A stretch of 20,031 nucleotides of DNA, from assembly GCF_000208925.1 (NCBI RefSeq), contig NW_001915137.1:1-20031 (forward strand), written 5' to 3'. Each line of letters begins with the position of its first letter. Position 1 is the stretch's first letter. The stretch comes from Entamoeba histolytica HM-1:IMSS. Taxonomy: Eukaryota > Evosea > Mastigamoebida > Endamoebidae. The position numbers and the translations under genes were made by a program. Below, one piece after another: positions 17,273 through 20,031 of the stretch. The notes below the pieces were generated by a model. The model ran no database searches, was not told where the DNA came from, and worked only from the letters and a program-made list of their open reading frames with translations.

Positions 17273-18001
17273 CTATATTCCTAAGTATTTATACAAATCC
17301 TCACCTTCAATTAGGGGGATGTTTTGCATTCCATTTGGTATTTCTTTAATGTTTTTTAATACCATTCCTGACTTTTTCTCATTCATTTCCATCCCTATTC
17401 CACTTATTATTTCTTTAATTTCGTTGTGGATTATTCCCATTTCTTCACTACTTTCCGTCATTATTCTCAAATCATCCATATATAATGTGTGATTTGCTTT
17501 TGGGAATTTCTCTTCGATGATTTGAGAAATTACATTCATCTGAATGATGAAGAGTAGATTTGATAAGGAATCACCTTGTAAAATTCCTCTATTTAATTTA
17601 ATACATCCTAGATATTCATTAAATTTATAACCGATGAATATCTTCAATCTAGTCATCATATTTTCAATAATGTCAATGATGACAAACTCATAATTAAAAT
17701 ACTTTAATGATTCAATTACCCATTCGTGGTTTACTGTGTCATATGCTTTCTTAATGTCATAATATGACTCCACATATTTTGGGTATTTTTCTTCTTTTTG
17801 CTGCTTCATCATATAACTATTAATTATTCCTTCTTTAGCAGCTAAAGATTGCAACTTACATCCCAATTGGTTGCTACTGATTTTAAATGATTCACAATTC
17901 ATGTTAAGTCTTCTGTGAATCTTTTCTTTTAATATGGAGGTAAATACTTTCATAATTACATTTGTACAACTGATATGACGATAATTAGTGACATTATTCA
18001 T
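17273..18001 (-). pseudogene. LINE ORF2 remnant: reverse transcriptase palm with YMDD
   Basis: The 242-residue open piece carries NYRHISCTNVIMKV (fingers, about 6-19), motif A YDIKKAYDTVNHEW (81-94, D82), motif B RGILQGDSLSNLLF (138-151), motif C YMDD (174-177), motif D around GMEMNEKKSG (203-212) and motif E LYKYLGI (236-242). The three acidic catalytic positions are all kept. The Pro usual after QGDSLS is Asn here. It is cut off by TAG right after motif E and, at its start, by a frame change from the preceding piece. Its protein context, not chance, explains the long open frame. Confidence 0.88.
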
Positions 18002-18246
18002 ATCAAATTGTGGATTAATAAAGTTCTTCCACTTACCATGTCTAATGGGATGTTTTCAGGGAAGTTCAACCATTCATTGAAGATATTGAGAATGATTTCT
18101 CTTGATGATGACATCCTTTTCCAATAATACCCATATATAGTGTCTATTCCTGGTGCTTTCCAGTTACTTATTCTCATTATACTTAAATTTAATTCATTTA
18201 ATGTTATAATGACACTATCATAATTGAAATATCTTTCATTCCACAA
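17998..18246 (-). pseudogene. LINE ORF2 remnant: N-terminal part of reverse transcriptase
   Basis: The piece reads ISNWKAPGIDTIYGYYWKRM and WLNFPENIPLDMVSGRTLLI. This is the conserved segment directly before the RT fingers in R2/R4-type elements. Its stop overlaps the start of the next piece (NNVTNYRH) in another frame, so a single-base frameshift at about 18000 separates two halves of one domain. Confidence 0.82.
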
Positions 18247-18595
18247 GGTGATTTATTTTATTTTCCATTATCTTTATTTAATATCACCTGTGTTTCATAT
18301 AACGATTTCCAATATTCTAAATTAATATCGTTATTTGGTATATTTCATTTTTTGGGTCTTTCTTATTCTAATTTTCTTATTAGAATCAAACATGATTTTA
18401 TTTGTATTGATTCTGACTATTTCATTTTTATTAAATTTAATTCTTTATTCATTGTCATCATATATTTTAGGTATTTTATTCTTTCCAGTGCTTTAACTTT
18501 AATTCATTCTTCATCATGTTCATTTAATTTCATGATGCACTTTATTCTGTACCATTTTCTTCCCTTGACCAAATCTTCTAGTCTATTTATTTTCT

Positions 18596-18934
18596 TTATA
18601 TTTCTTTTATTTCATCAAATTTATCTCCTATTATTTTATTTTGGAGATAGAGGTGCATACACATTGAAATCCTCTTCATATCATCTTGCAGATCCTGCAT
18701 TCTGCTTCCTGACATTATCCATCTATTATTAATTTCATTTATTAATTGGTCAGCTTCTTTTCTTTGAAAGTAGTAATTAATGTTAGTACATTTTTCTATT
18801 TTCATTTCTTTTATTTTATTGATGAGAGTGTTAAGATATTCTTCATCAATTTCAATAGAGTTATTCTTTAATATGATGTTTTTTATTATTGAATTACACT
18901 CTACTCTTCCTTCTATTATATCATTTACTTTCAC
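18596..18934 (-). pseudogene. LINE ORF2 remnant: N-terminal charged region
   Basis: This open piece of 112 residues is rich in Ile, Lys, Asn and Glu and carries QRKEADQLINEINNRWIMSG. It lies in the right order and strand upstream of the RT, so I read it as the ORF2 N-terminal domain. It has no motif I can name. Confidence 0.55.
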
Positions 18935-19470
18935 TTTTAATGTACCGTTTAATGCTTTCTTTTATTTTATGTGACATTTTAATATATTTAATATATTCAT
19001 TTTCATTATTGACATTGATGTTTATTGCTTTTATTATACTTTCAATTTTTTCATTTCTTAATTTCTTATATAATTTCTTATTTAGTTTTTTCATTTATCA
19101 TCTTCTTTTTAATTGAATATACTTCTTGGAGGATATCATTCCATCTTTTTCTTTTACCTTCATATTTTTAAGTATTTCTTCATATTCTCCTTTATTCTAT
19201 TCGCTTGTTATTCTTTCTTGTATATCACTTATTGTTATTCATTTGTATTTGTTATTTGTATTATCTTTATTATTATTGTATTTATCTTGTTTCTTATTTG
19301 TGTCTCTTTGTTTCTTTCGTCTTCCAATCCATTTTCCTTGGTAATATCATTTACCTTTATTATTGTTATTCCATTTATTGATATTGACATTCATTCTATT
19401 GTATGACATTGAATTTCTATGTCTTGTTTATTTTTCTTTACAATACCCAAAGGTTTTACACAATAGCCAT
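18935..19470 (-). pseudogene. Decayed A-rich 5' part of the LINE
   Basis: The minus strand gives Lys/Asn/Glu/Ile-rich fragments in shifting frames, for example WNDILQEVYSIKKKMINEK and YKKLRNEKIESIIKAIN, separated by stops. They are the same style as the ORF2 N-terminal region. A less A+T-rich segment around 19440-19480 may mark the 5' limit of the preserved element. Confidence 0.5.
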
Positions 19471-20031
19471 GGCATTAAAATTTGTTGTATTTCCTGTATT
19501 GGAAAATGATCTCTTAAAATGATGATAATGTTGTTAAATAATCAAAATAAAAGAATGAAATATGATTAAATTATTTATTATTTCATCTTCAATAAACAAA
19601 AGAAATATTAATAATATTGATATTTTCTCATATTAAGTATTTTAACATTTAAAATAATGATTATTTCTTTTAGTATGTTATTATTTAATATAATTTCATC
19701 ATTTTGTTTATTTTTTATTCATTTGATTCTTTTTATTGTATATTTATAATAATTATTTCATTTCTATTCTCTTTTATTTCTTATTCTTATTTTTATTATC
19801 GTATTTTTATTTATCATTTATTATCTTTATTAATTTAATTGTTAGAATTAATATTGATAAAATAAAATACAACAATAAAATAATAAACAAAGATAAATAA
19901 TTGATATTATTTATTGTCTATTATTATTTATTCAAATATGAATAATCATCTCTTTATATTTTAAGATTGTTTATTCTTCTTTTATTATTTAGTTTTTCAT
20001 TAATGAGAATGTTGATTTTCTATTAATTATT
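19471..20031. other. A+T-rich DNA without gene at the right end
   Basis: No gene or RNA is recognised. An imperfect inverted repeat of about 27 bases per arm (about 19875-19901 with 19905-19931) can form a hairpin. The composition resembles 1-1139. Confidence 0.5.

Larger units (their letters stand above)
15880..19470 (-). mobile_element. Decayed EhLINE-like non-LTR retrotransposon (R4-type)
   Basis: The minus strand carries, in order, the parts of an R2/R4-type LINE ORF2. An N-terminal A-rich region runs about 19400-18596. Reverse transcriptase with thumb covers about 18246-16994, a Cys/His finger about 16500, and a restriction-like endonuclease 16309-15927. Frameshifts and stop codons break it at many points, so it cannot encode a working protein in one piece. 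An ORF1 is not recognisable, so the copy is probably 5' truncated or its 5' part has decayed. The A-rich coding strand and YMDD active site fit Entamoeba LINE1-type elements. It lies tail-to-tail with the TLDc gene, about 110 bases after its stop. Both ends are estimates; I found no target-site duplication. Confidence 0.85.

Noticed and set aside
17004..19406. Plus-strand open frames of 60-126 residues across the LINE
   Set aside because: They are hydrophobic shadows of the A-rich minus-strand coding sequence, which carries the real RT and endonuclease motifs.

Overview
The window looks like chromosomal DNA of a parasitic amoeba of the genus Entamoeba, probably of the E. histolytica group. 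Four things point there: extreme A+T richness between compact genes, three tiny introns that all begin GTTTGTT and end TAG, core-promoter motifs of the GAACTT and TATTTAAA kinds close to start codons, and a decayed R4-like (EhLINE-type) retrotransposon with a YMDD reverse transcriptase. The species is an inference from memory of these hallmarks.

Layout: 1-2614 has no recognisable gene. It holds plain A+T-rich DNA, a pyrimidine-skewed tract (about 1140-2230) and a long palindrome (2391-2453). Next come a glucosidase II beta subunit (2615-3859, +), a clathrin adaptor AP-2 mu subunit (4102-5346, +), a C/D box snoRNA (5602-5676, -) with its own promoter-like motif, and a two-exon RNase P/MRP subunit POP5 (6235-5828, -). 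A three-exon Rac/Rho GTPase (6793-7538, +) faces a TSG101/Vps23-like ESCRT-I subunit (9205-7721, -), which is followed by a short adenylate kinase (9948-9367, -). A 1277-residue leucine-rich-repeat protein (10477-14310, +) and a coiled-coil TLDc protein (14679-15770, +) complete the intact genes. A mutated LINE on the minus strand fills about 15880-19470, and the last 550 bases are A+T-rich with a hairpin.

The genes are ordinary housekeeping and membrane-traffic functions: ER glycoprotein quality control, endocytosis, endosomal sorting, Rho signalling, tRNA/rRNA processing and nucleotide balance. No operon-like organisation is visible, and each gene seems to have its own short upstream region.

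Three items took manual reading. One is the complete spliced POP5 gene. Another is the snoRNA, with C, D', C' and D boxes, a 7-bp terminal stem and a fused GAACT/TATTTAAA motif about 25 nt upstream. The third is the first 15-nt coding exon of the Rac gene. No clearly novel multi-gene system is visible. The most interesting items are the snoRNA unit, the modular LRR protein with its Ser-Pro insertion, and the palindromes between genes.
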